This document shows, in pieces, positions 26,192-36,900 of a stretch of DNA of 64,000 nucleotides. Location of the stretch: contig JAODUP010000223.1 of assembly GCA_025642065.1 (NCBI GenBank), forward strand, positions 124,001 through 188,000, written 5' to 3'. Each line of letters opens with the position of its first letter. Within the stretch, counting starts at the first letter, position 1. The translations under genes were made by a program, and so were the position numbers. This DNA is from Paralvinella palmiformis (taxonomy: Eukaryota > Annelida > Polychaeta > Terebellida > Alvinellidae). The notes beneath the pieces were generated by a model, which saw only the letters and a list, made by a program, of their open reading frames with translations, did no database searches and had not been told where the DNA came from.

Positions 26192-26424
26192 GAATCAAAG
26201 CTCTGGATCATTATGGTTCCAGTATTTTGGTAACACCACATGTAAGAGTTAACATTGTAAAAATGGTAAATTAATTACTGGATTAAATTTTTTTGTAGGA
26301 AACTTCAATTCCAATTCTCTCAATTCAAAATTTCTCAATTCCAATTCATTTTTTTTAAATAATCAATTCCTGAATTGGAATTGAAATCAATTCCAATTCC
26401 GGAATTGAATTGACTCCATGTCTG
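25166..26424. mobile_element. Non-autonomous hAT-like element with perfect 8-bp target duplication
   Basis: Terminal inverted repeats CAGACATGGGGTCAATTCAA (left) and CAGACATGGAGTCAATTCAA (right, - strand), each followed by subterminal AATTCCAATT-type repeats. The flanking 8-mers are identical: ATAGTGTG at 25158-25165 and 26425-26432. An 8-bp duplication with CAG-type ends fits the hAT superfamily. No transposase frame is present. Inside are two diverged copies of a segment of roughly 250 bp (25451-25705 and 26032-26263, offset 581 bp), each with its own (TA)n run. Confidence 0.88.
25577..25628. repeat. (TA)n microsatellite inside hAT-like element
   Basis: TA run with one TATG interruption. 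A second run lies at the equivalent place in the duplicated segment (26146-26187). Confidence 0.9.
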
Positions 26425-26589
26425 ATAGTGTGTATAGGTACAGTTTTAAATGGACGTACGTGATTGTTTTGCGGGGTTAATCGGGGGGTGGGGGGTAATA
26501 ATGATAATAAACAAATAATAATAGTAATAATGGCCGAAAGTTTATGTGACTTAGCTACCTCAAATGAGAGAGAGAGAGGTATATATGCA

Positions 26590-29420
26590 TGGTCTGTATA
26601 ATTTCCCCGAGAGGGTGCCGCTAGTAACTTGCAAAAGCCAGCAGCACTTCAACCCTTTTTGCTAGCAGCTTCCATGGAATGTACAGCTGCATGAAAAACC
26701 ATACCGGATAGGTCGTCGTCCGGGTTATCTCGACCCCATCTTCCGTCAAAAATCAGCTAGAAAGAAGAAGACAACTACTAACAATTACATAATGGAACGT
26801 CCTTGACCGTCCAGAAAGTCGTACGGCACTAGTAGCAATGGAACTTGCCAAATACGACATCGAAATCGCTGCCCTATGTGAAACAAGATTCTCAGAGTCT
26901 GGTAGTCTCAACGACTTGGAATACTCTTTCTTCTGGAGGAGCAAACCCGAAGGGGAAAGAAGGGAGGCCGAGTTCGCTTTGCTATCAAAAAGGATATCAT
27001 CACAAAGCTGACAGAAATGCCACGGCCAGTAAGTGACAGAATCATGACGATGAGACTACCTTTGAGCAAGGACAACTTTGCTACAATTATAAACGTGTAC
27101 GCTCCAACAATGACAAACCCAGATGAAAACAAGGAGGCCTTCTGCAACCAGCTGGAAAGTGTGCTCAGTGGCATCCCTCGTACAGATAAGCTGTTGCTGA
27201 TAGGAGACGAGGATAACAAGAGAAAATGACAAGTGGCCCTTGGTCATGGTCAAACATGGGATTTGGAAATGCAACTCTAATGGCGAGCTTCTACTGGCTC
27301 TGTGCTCTGAGTTCGTGACTAACACCATGTTCAATCAGAAGGATGAACGCAACACCACTTGGATGCATCCTCGTTCCAGACACTGGCATATGATCGACTT
27401 CATCATCACGAGATGTCAGGATAAGATGGACAGCCACAGTACCTGAGCCATGCCTGGAGCTAACTGCTAGACCGATCACCAGGTGCTGAAGTCAAAAATG
27501 GCTTTCAGAATACGACAAAAGCACAACAGGCAAGGTACAAGTAAGCCTGCCAAGCTCAACACTGCAAAACTAAGTACCATCATCCATAGGGAGAGTCTTG
27601 AGCAGGAGATGGACAGTGCTCTCGCCCATTAGGAGGAGAAGGAAAACGCAACACCAGACGAGGAATGGGTAGCTCTGCAGCAAGTCGTATACAAAATAGC
27701 CAAGATATATCTTGGCAAGCCAGACAGAAAACATCAGGACAGGTTCGACATCAATGACCAGAAACTACAGACTGTTATGAGCACTTCCAAAAGCTACTCA
27801 ACGTCCCAGGCGACGTAGATCACGAAGCTCTGGACAACATCCAGCATCGCATTACCAAGACAAGCCTCGATGAAATTCCAACCCTGGATGAGATGGCTAG
27901 AACAATCGCCAGCCTGAAAGATTACAAAGCACCTGGAGGAGATGGAATTCCTGCAGAATTATGGAAGCACGGAGGAGACAATATGTTCAGCAGACTGTAC
28001 CAACTAATCACCAATGCCTGAGAGGTGGGTTCTGTACCACAAGTATGGAAGAATGCCAGCATTATAACCATCTACAAGAAAGGTGATCGAACAGACCATG
28101 GGAACAATAGAGGAATCTCTCTTCTTTCAATAGCAGGCAAAACCTTCGTCAGGATCCTCCTCAACAGACTATCTACCCATATAACACCAGAAGTAGTTCC
28201 GGAGACACACTGTGGCTTCAGAGGAAACTGGAGCACCGTGGATATGATATTTTGTCTACTACGGCTACAAGAACAGTGCATGGAGCAGGACCGACCACTG
28301 TACATAGTATTCGTCGACTTCAGTAGGGCGTTCGATACAGTTGGGAGGACCGGGCTATGGCAGCTACTGAGGAAGTATGGCTGCCCAGAGAAATTCACAA
28401 CAATGATCGAAGCACTACATATCGGAATAATGCCGAATGTTAGTGTTGGAGGGGAAGTCTCGGAATCATTCACTGTCACAAATAGTATCAAGCAAGGTTG
28501 TGTACAGGCCCCCATGCTCTTCTCCGTCTTCCTATCAGCAGTGCTCGGTGAGACTTTCCGAGACATGGGGGTGGCGTCTACATTCAGTTCAGACAGAGCG
28601 CTGGCCTATTCGTACACTTCAGAGCTAAAATCAAGACTACTCGGATACTGATGAGAGAGCTGCTATTCGCATATGACAGTGCACTGGTTGCACACTCTGC
28701 TGAAGAGATGCAGAAAATAGTGGATGCTTTCTCCGGTGCGTCAAAGAAGTTTGCCCTGAAGATTAACATCAAGAAGACCGAGGTGCTGTAGCAACCCAAC
28801 TCTACAAGAACCAGAGTAGAAGATATCATGGAAACAAGCTGAACTCTGTTCTAGAATTCACCTACCTCGGAAGCACTATATCAAGTAATGGATGCATCGA
28901 CGATTAAATACAGAGGAGGACGGCCCAGGCTAGTACATCTTTCGGCCGACTACGCCAGATTCTGGAACAACTACTATGTGTCCATGCGGGTTAAAGGCAA
29001 GATATACCGTGCCATTGTGCAGGCCACCCTCCTATACGGAGTCGAGACCTGGACATGATGCGGCATCTGCGTTCAATCATGAGGATAACCTGGATAGACA
29101 AAGTGACAAACAATGAAATACTCGAACGGACAGGGTTGCCATCTATTGAAGATCTTCTGATCAGAAAGAATCTCCGGTGGACTGGACACCTCATGAGGAT
29201 GTCACCAGACAGGCTACCAAAGCAGGTTCTCTACTCTCAACTGTCTTCTGGTCACAGAAAGAGAGGGCGCCCTCGTCTCCGGTTCAAGGATACCATCAAG
29301 AGAAAGTTGAGAGACATAAATACCGACTCATTGACATCACTCTCACAGCAGAGAGATAATTGGAGAGCAAGAGTCAGGTGATGGAAGCAGTCTTTGTCGC
29401 ATTGTGACCGACAGCATGAT
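26590..29420 (+). pseudogene. RTE-like LINE (endonuclease and reverse transcriptase), inactivated
   Basis: The + strand carries fragments of one ORF. Endonuclease: VALMATELAKYDIEIAALCE-like start near 26830, NVYAPTMTNPDENKEAF (27080) and LLLIGDE (27190), where the usual GDFN is altered. RT (28025-28760): NNRGISLLSIAGKTFVRILL, GFRGNWSTVDMIF, VDFSRAFDTVGR, SIKQGCVQAPMLFS, with the FADD equivalent altered to FAYDSALVA. C-terminus (29055-29381): RITWIDKVTNNEILERTGLP, RWTGHLMRM, GRPRLRFKDTIK. Several frameshifts, stops and small deletions. The domain wording fits the RTE/'craniofacial development protein 2-like' group; clade assignment is tentative. Confidence 0.82.
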
Positions 29421-29479
29421 GAGAATTTATTGCTTCACCACGGATATTTTAATATCAGTTATATTAAATAATATTTATG

Positions 29480-30480
29480 CCTAAATGTTTCCTTGTGTAG
29501 TTTCTGAACCCAGGTCTACGTACATATGTACATGACCTCTAGATTTAGATCGTTGTCGTCCGTGATTATTTTAATTTTATTACGACTGGGGCTAGCTATG
29601 TGATTATTATACATATATGACTCGTGATCAAAATTGATCTAATTAACGGTCAAAAGTCTTAACACGTGGGGCTTCTATAACACATTCTAGAAGACTGTTC
29701 CAATAATAAACCATACACAACCTAAATTGAGACTGTCCTATTTTTGTTTTGTTTCGTTCTTTTTTATAATTTGTTATGGTGCCCTTTTCTATTGTTATCC
29801 TTTAATGGCAGCTACATTTCTACTTCCTGTTTGTATCTTCCGTTCCTCATCTCAAAACCTTTTGTCATATATCCCTTCGGATTCGTCTATAGACCAATGT
29901 TGGAAATTCTAACTTCTTTATAGCTTCTCTATGTAACTTAATTAGCTCCTTCATTCCGGGAATAATTTTTGTAGATCTCCTTTGAGCATTTTCTGTGGTG
30001 ACAACAGCCATCTAAACAGTAGTGGATGTCCAGGTAACTGAAAGATCTAATTAATTCCGTGATCTGATCAATTTGCTGTCTTAACCTTCTCCAGTATATT
30101 ATGTTCAAAGATTAATCTCTTAATTATCGATGATTACTCCTGAATCATTCTCTTAGCTAACTCTCTGCAAATTGACCTTTTGACCTCTTTTTTTCTCCAA
30201 ATAGTACCGTCTGTCTGGTGGTATATATTATTTCGGCTCCTGATCGTCATCATCTCACTCTTCTGAGGGTGGCACCTCATAAGCCACTTGATCTCCCTCT
30301 CCTGTGGTGAGTTAAGATCCTGCTGTAACTGAACCTGGTAACTAATTCTACAAACAGATATATACCTTGTATTTTGTACAATTCGGTAGGTCTTTCCTAA
30401 ATAGAGCAAATAGATCTGGTCCTAGTACGCTACCTTGTGGAATACCGCTCAATACTTCTACCCAACTCGAGAATGCCAGT

Positions 30481-30567
<87 letters not shown>

Positions 30568-30720
30568 CATACATACATATATCGGGAAGATCTTTATCCA
30601 GTCCAGCATTTTCCCTTTTATCTCATAGTTGGGGATTTTGGTTAGGAGCCTTTGATGCGAAAGGGTATCAAACGTTAAAAAACATTATATCTAGATTATA
30701 TCAACACACACACACACCGT
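29480..30720 (-). pseudogene. CR1-like LINE fragment split by a (TA)n expansion
   Basis: On the - strand: [31 protein letters not shown] sequence (30700-30600, given here as a pattern), then a long TA run, then [13 protein letters not shown] (about 30445), RT remnants (LQQDLNSPQEREIKWL), and C-terminal pieces down to about 29500 (NAQRRSTKIIP, WNSLLECV). The conserved IPQGSVLGP motif of LINE RTs identifies it. Frames are broken repeatedly. Confidence 0.75.
30484..30592. repeat. Long (TA)n followed by CATA repeats
   Basis: About 80 bases of pure TA, then CATACATACATA. It lies within the RT coding region of the CR1-like fragment, so it expanded after insertion. It creates meaningless poly-IY open frames. 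Confidence 0.95.
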
Positions 30721-30919
30721 CTTCCAGAATACGCCTATCCATTCACCAATTCTTCATAAAAAAACTGTTTTGCTGAGAATAAAAATGTGTGCACTAACAT
30801 AAACAGTTATCTAGTCATTTAATTGGCATGGCAACATCTCTCATATATTAACTTCATTTTTAAAAGTTATGCCTTAATTAGTCATCTTCTCTTTATTATA
30901 GTGTATTTAATTATTTATA

Positions 30920-31135
30920 ATTTTATGTGAGATATGGGGAAATACTTACAAGTCTCAATTACATACTTTGATGCTATTGCAAAAGAAAGCAATCCGTAAT
31001 ATTTCTAGTTATTAATCGTACCCATCCATTATTAGTTCAATATAAGTGTTTGAAAATTTTAAATATTGTAAAATTACAAACCTTTAATATAATCTATAAA
31101 GCCAAAAATAACAAGTTAACTCCTAACTAACACAC
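30920..31135 (+). pseudogene. LINE RT C-terminal fragment
   Basis: The + strand reads, with frame changes, like the LINE thumb/C-terminal region: KAIRNIS-type sequence, THPLLVQYKCLKILNIVK and IIYKAKNNKL. The same text pattern (HTHPLFVQYVFEIFRYCKIK) occurs on the - strand at 33060-33450, so both belong to one family. 5'-truncated and not functional. Confidence 0.65.
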
Positions 31136-31140
31136 ATACG

Positions 31141-31510
31141 TATCAACAACGTTATTATAACGTTATCGTGACATTTTCTTGTCGACCTTTTATAACGTTA
31201 TTAAAACGTTAGTTCAAAACGTTATCGTATTGTTTTAATAACTTTATTAAAACGTAATAATTTGGTTCAGAAAAACGTGCTGATAAAAGTGTTGATAACA
31301 TTTTCTTGTCGACTTTTTATAACGTTATTAAACCATTATTTCAAAACGTTATCATAACATTATACTAACGTTATCATAACATTATACTAACGTTATCATA
31401 ACATTATACTAACGTTATCATAACATTATACTAACGTTATCATAACATTATACTAACGTTATCATAACATTATACTAACGTTATCATAACATTATACTAA
31501 CGTTATCTGA
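31141..31510. repeat. AACGTTAT-rich tandem array, 22-bp core
   Basis: The first part (31150-31345) has irregular AACGTTAT/ATAACGTT words and GTCGAC(C/T)TTTTATAACGTTATT repeated at about 130-bp spacing. The second part (31346-31506) is a regular array of about seven units, consensus ACGTTATCATAACATTATACTA (two 11-base halves). The AACGTT palindrome recurs throughout. Confidence 0.9.
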
Positions 31511-31838
31511 TAGCTCACTGGTGTACTACCAGTACTATATACAATGTTTGGCAAGATTTATCAAATTATATTGCAAAACACACAAATCAAAACAAAATTC
31601 AACTAATAATACATGATACCCAACATGGCCGGTTGTCGAATTCATTGATGTTAGGAAGAATTAGTGGTCGCCCGTTCGTGCCGCTTAAAGCTAAGTTTGT
31701 GCTTGACCAATTGTGCGGTCAAACGGGTGCGGAATCATAGTTCACTGGTTGATTGATGCGAAACAGGTTGGTGGTCACCCGATTGTGCCACTTGGCGGTT
31801 TCTAGCCGGCCAGTTGTTGAAGGCGCACGGGTGTGGAT

Positions 31839-31884
31839 GTCAGGGCCAAGAGTGTAATATATATTACACTCTTTGGTCAGGGCC
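31839..31884. repeat. 28-bp palindrome flanked by 9-bp direct repeats
   Basis: AGAGTGTAATA/TATTACACTCT is a near-perfect hairpin (31848-31875). GTCAGGGCC stands immediately on both sides (31839-31847 and 31876-31884). It resembles a minimal insertion with target duplication, or the footprint of one. Confidence 0.7.
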
Positions 31885-31961
31885 GCGGGACTTGGTTGTA
31901 TTAATGTTTTCGTGGTGTGAGTTGAATATGTGAAAGCGTTGTTAGTGAATGTTTTTTATGG

Positions 31962-32340
31962 TACAGCCAATTCAGCGGAGATTGTGTCAAGGGACATGTG
32001 GGTCTCCACTGGACAACACGCTGATTGCACTGGTTTGTTTGTTTTGTTGTTCGGGGAGAATATCCAGGCTGTCGCTTAATCAGCACAGCCTCTATGTTGG
32101 AGTGGTTGAGAAACTCCCCTCCCCCACCACTCACATGGGAGCAGTACGGAAAGATGGAGCCGAAATACCCTGAGGGTGGTCACTGCCAGAGTGTTTTACG
32201 TCCTCAGGGGGGAGAAGTTTGGATGTGTGGGAGGAGTTTTTAGTGGTGGATTGTTCCTGACTCAGCCAAGTCAGCGGTGATTGGACCAGGTGACCATGTG
32301 GGGTCTACCGGACAACAACGCTGACGGTGCTGAGGGGACA
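31962..32340 (+). repeat. Diverged direct repeat, about 300 bp period
   Basis: The segment at 31962-32034 (CAGCCAATTCAGCGGAGATTG ... CACTGGACAACACGCTGA; two excerpts) recurs at 32262-32333 (CAGCCAAGTCAGCGGTGATTG ... ACCGGACAACAACGCTGA) with moderate divergence. The intervening DNA is GC-richer than its surroundings. No gene is identified; several frames are open by composition only. Confidence 0.65.
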
Positions 32341-33059
32341 ATTCCCTATATATATATATCTTGATTTGGGGTATTTGTTTTGTAGTGGGGTGTATGGTTT
32401 CCAGGAGTATATAGTTTTTGTACAGTTTCGAGTAGATCGAGTTTGTAGAGTGAGTAGAATTTATAGGAATAAAGTAGATTCGAGACTACATGAGTTCGGA
32501 ATTTTCTCTATAACTCTTCTCTAATTTATCTACAACTCGTCGGGACTGTCACTGTCACTGATTTTGTATCTCCAACACCACTGAAAATAAAGATAAAGTA
32601 ATTTTTCGGCATTTTAATGAAATTAAAATACAGTACCATAATGAATAAGAATAGAATGTATAATTTAGCACTTGGTTTTACCGGATAGTTATACAAGTAT
32701 AAATTATCCAATATTTTTTTTGCTGCAGCACAACGTCTTATTGTACGCTCACACACAAATTAACACGCATCAACCATTTTCTGTATTCAATAGACCAATT
32801 CAATTACCCCTGGCGCCATCATGCGGTTGAATTTCACACTAAGGTCTCGGGTTAGAAGTAACACTGTGTTGCATGGCGATTTATGCATGTGTAGCGACCG
32901 ATAAATGTCTTAATTACTGAAAAGCTGTATATACTATATATCTTTATGAAACAACAACAAATCCATATAAGTTTATTTTTGAAATGATTCATTATTGTAG
33001 AAATAACATATTAATGTGTATATTATTATTATATCATATATGTTGTATATATTTGAACA

Positions 33060-33450
33060 GTAAATACAATTACAGACATACCTAGCTCAGCATCGGTATC
33101 AGTCATATAAAGAAATGAACATATTATCAATTATGTGCTTAAAATATTAATTGTTTTAACATTGCGAACATTTGCATTTAATTGGTTCCATAATTTAATA
33201 CTAACTAATTGACATGCGCATTAACTTTTTTTCGTGTTACAAAATTTTACATTAAAATTTCCTTTTTACTAAATCTGGTACCATATGAATGTTTTTCTTC
33301 TATTGTTATATTTGGTTTTATAGATTATAATCAAGGTTTTTAATTTTACAATATCTAAATATTTCAAACACATATTGAACAAACAATGGATGGGTATGAT
33401 CTAAATAACTAGCTTTGGCAATATTACATCCATGAGAGCGTCGTACTGCT
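33060..33450 (-). pseudogene. LINE RT C-terminal fragment
   Basis: On the - strand: SRAVRRSHGCNIAKASYLD, HTHPLFVQYVFEIFRYCKIK, then QLVSIKLWNQLN, the usual C-terminal order of a LINE RT, interrupted by stops. Related to the + strand fragment at 30920-31135. Confidence 0.65.
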
Positions 33451-33574
33451 CTGCTGTAATGTTTGTGCCACTACGAATGAGACACTACTTTCCGCAGTCA
33501 TTTATTTAACGGCACATGATAAAACCACACTGTGACACTGACAGTGAAGACAATCTATAGACTCTTTTAAGTGG

Positions 33575-33658
33575 GGCGGCATATGAGGCAAATCGTCCGA
33601 TAGGGCGATATGTCAATAGGGCGATCTGTCTTGAAATACGTGGGGACGAAGTGTCTAG
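33575..33658 (-). repeat. TCGCC-phrase terminal block upstream of ENSA
   Basis: On the - strand: CTAGACACTTCGTCCCC, then AAGACAGATCGCCCTA, TTGACATATCGCCCTA, TCGGACGATTTGCC, an inverted, diverged version of the 18346-18460 block. TA (33659-33660) follows the outer end. It could be the right terminus of the same element, or an unrelated solo end. Confidence 0.65.
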
Positions 33659-33810
33659 TAGCCAGCCTTTAAAATATATATTTTCTAATCATCAATATAA
33701 AACAATTGCAATGAATAATAATATTTAATTAAGCGAGAAACGTTGTTAGCAGGAGTAAAGCGATTTCTTTGTAGTATATAGTAATGCTCATTTTCCTATA
33801 TCATTCGCTG

Positions 33811-33870
33811 ATTGGTCGATTTGTGAAGTTTCTCATTGGCTAGTAAATAGAAATATTGCGCCTGACGTCA
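33811..33870 (+). promoter_or_regulatory. ENSA promoter: two inverted CCAAT boxes and a CRE
   Basis: ATTGG (CCAAT on the - strand) occurs at 33811-33815 and 33835-33839, 24 bp apart. A perfect palindromic CRE (TGACGTCA) lies at 33863-33870, 63 bp before the first ATG of ENSA. Paired CCAAT boxes plus CRE are typical of cell-cycle and growth promoters (NF-Y and CREB/ATF sites). Function is inferred from motifs only. Confidence 0.65.
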
Positions 33871-33932
33871 CGAACTCCATCTTAGAACGTTAAGTTGGAA
33901 GGTGTTTGAGGTTGAAGAAAATCTATTGCTAT

Positions 33933-36900
33933 ATGTCAAATATGTCGGAAGAACAGATCACACGGACCCAAGAAGAAACAAAGGAGAATGTAAATGATCA
34001 AAACCCCCAAGAGCCAGCAAAGGTATACTCCTTTGAGCCATCGTAATAATGTGAAGTAGTTCTAACCGTCTTAGTCTACAAATGGCCAATGCGAACACAC
34101 ATGATAAGGATAATAGATCTAATGTAAAATTGTTATTTGAAGTTATAACATCGACATTTAATCGGGGATTAAGTTGCATCTTAAAGATCAGGTTCTTTTC
34201 TAGCTGTAATCCCCATAATCTGTTGATTGTTAAGTTTGATATATAGTTTCTACTAAAACAGTCGTATATTTATCATCGTGCCTGATATAATTTTTTGACA
34301 GTTTACTGTTATAGTTTTGATTATATACAGAATTTTATAGATATTTCCAATGACGTTTGCTACAACTACGTTGAGATGATTTCATCATTACATAGTGCTA
34401 TCTGTTTGTGTTTTTAAGACCAAAACTGATCTAGAAAACGATGAAGAAGCAAAATTGAGAGCTAAATATCCGGGATTGAAGGGTCCTGGATCAAATGCTT
34501 TTCTTCAGAAACGTCTTTCCAGAGGAGTAAGTATTCATTTCTGATATAAGTGAATATGTGTGGAAGACAGATTTTGTATTATCAGTCTATAACAGTAATG
34601 CAGCTGATCCATCAATGTTTGATCAAATTTGTACAACACATCAAGATCGAATTGGATACATAGAGATGTCACTAAAAGTTTCTTAATATGATGTCTGAGC
34701 TTTGAGTATATATCAGATCTTATCATAACCAGGGCTGGAAATATCAGTGGCCCGGAACATGTGGATTTTGTCTTCGGGCTAGTGTCTAAAACACTAGCCC
34801 AGGCTACTGGAATTTTGAGGCAAGCAAGATATGCAATATTCATAAGTTCATTTTCTGTAGAATGATTTTCTGATGTTTTGCAGCTTTTTATGATTAAAAA
34901 AAGTATCATAGTTTAAAACACCCGCTCCGATACCTCACCAATGGTCGCTAAAAAGCACTGTTCCCAGTTGTCTAGATTTCAGCAGAAAATGGGTCATGAT
35001 AAACAACAAATATTTATCAGCCGATAGTTTCCAGATTTAAAATAATGCTGAAATCTACTGCTGTAGCAATTTCACTTTCAGGTGTCATATTTATAAATAT
35101 TTACTGAATATAAGAACCATGCCTAAAGGATGGGAGAGATTTTGGTGAGCTGGTGATATTGGCTGGTAAACATCCATTTGCATTATGATGGTCACCTGAC
35201 TCATACTCTCTCCTGATTGGTTGTCTTTGTTTACAGTAAATAAAAGCACATGGTCTTATTTATATGGTGGATTTCTGTCCCTTTCTTGTTTTTTTCCCCA
35301 TTTTATGTTAATATTATGACATAAATATGGATTCCATATATCATATTAACTGTTTTCATACTTTGCTGAAGGAATCTTCCTTGATCCTCTGTTTATGAAT
35401 TATTACTGTCTTTGCTATTTTGTGCTTTATTTTATATTTAAACAACAATGGGCTTCCCTTATCACCTCAACAGCCACAAGAAGAAAATTCCTGGTCAGAC
35501 TGTGGACATGACCAATAATTTATTGCTGGATGACCTATGATGAACTGTTGATTATTATATACTTGTATTGTGTTAGAGAGTGGATCAATACAAACACATG
35601 ATTATTGTCTTTATTGTCACCATGGTCTAATGGAACCACAGATCACTACCACCTGAGTTTGAATGTTGGTGTGACATAGCTGATTTTCATCTTTGACATC
35701 TTCATTACCTTTGGAGGTTGCTCAACTCATTTAGCATCCCACGTGCCCAACAGTGGCCGTAAAACATCAATCATACAGAAATTTATTATCTGGTGTTTTC
35801 CATCAATTCCAGCACAGTTTTGTAAATATGCTTTTAATAGCTAGTAAATGTTTGTTGCACTAGTAAGAAATTTGGTTGGACTAGTGGATTTAAATTTTAC
35901 TAGCCCTGGGGCTAGTGAGATGTAGAAATATTTTTCTGACCCTGATCATAAGAGGCGTGTATTTTCAGTATTCCAAATGTTGTATACCATTGACATGTTG
36001 GATCAGTTACTATGGTTCAGCTAGTCTTTTTCAAATATATAATGGTGTGAGGTCAACGAAAATTTTGCTCAGTATCGTGTCATGAATCACTATACGAGTT
36101 GCATGGATCACTGCGCAATCCTAAAATGCATCATATAAAATCACAAATCAATATCTGGCATTGAATTTAGTTCAGAGAAACTTTTGGAAAAGAAGTGTCT
36201 ACACGTATGTTTGATCCTGTAGTCAGTTAAAATTTAAATAAAAGTGGGTGGATCATACAGCGAAGAAGAGGCTGTACCAGTTTAATTAATTAATCGCACA
36301 TTTCTTGACTTATGGCCTTTAAATTGTGTATACTTTGTACTGGAAAATGGTAATTTTGTCCTGGAAATAATATTTCCTTAGCTGTGGGGACTGTGAACAA
36401 AGAATAAAGTCAGATGATACTAAGACACTTCCTGAGCTCACTTTAGTACCACATTTGGCTGAACAAAAGTTGCTAGAGGCAAATTTTCCTTTAGCTAATA
36501 AGATATTTCCTTAACAGAATCCAGTTTGTAGCATAAATAATATTCTGAAATCTTTCAATCTTGTTTTTATAGTTTAGTATACATATTATAATTGTGTAAT
36601 GTAAACTATTTATTTAAATCTTACAGATTGTACCTTTTCCGTTTTTCATCTTGGTTCATGTTACATATACTAAGAAATATCCGGTTTCATTAATTCATGC
36701 AAACATGGTCAAATCATAAACTATTCTACCACACAAGCACATTGAAATAAACATGATATCTAGCCCAATAAATGAACCAGTGTCAAATTATGAAAAATAA
36801 AGTGTCAAATTAAAAAATGGTAAAAATATTATATATAGATATTTTTTTACGAGTTTGAAATACTCCCCCACAGCCCCATTGTTGAACATTTGTCTGATGC

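Noticed and set aside
30367..30776. Open frames rich in alternating Ile and Tyr
   Set aside because: Translation of the (TA)n microsatellite.
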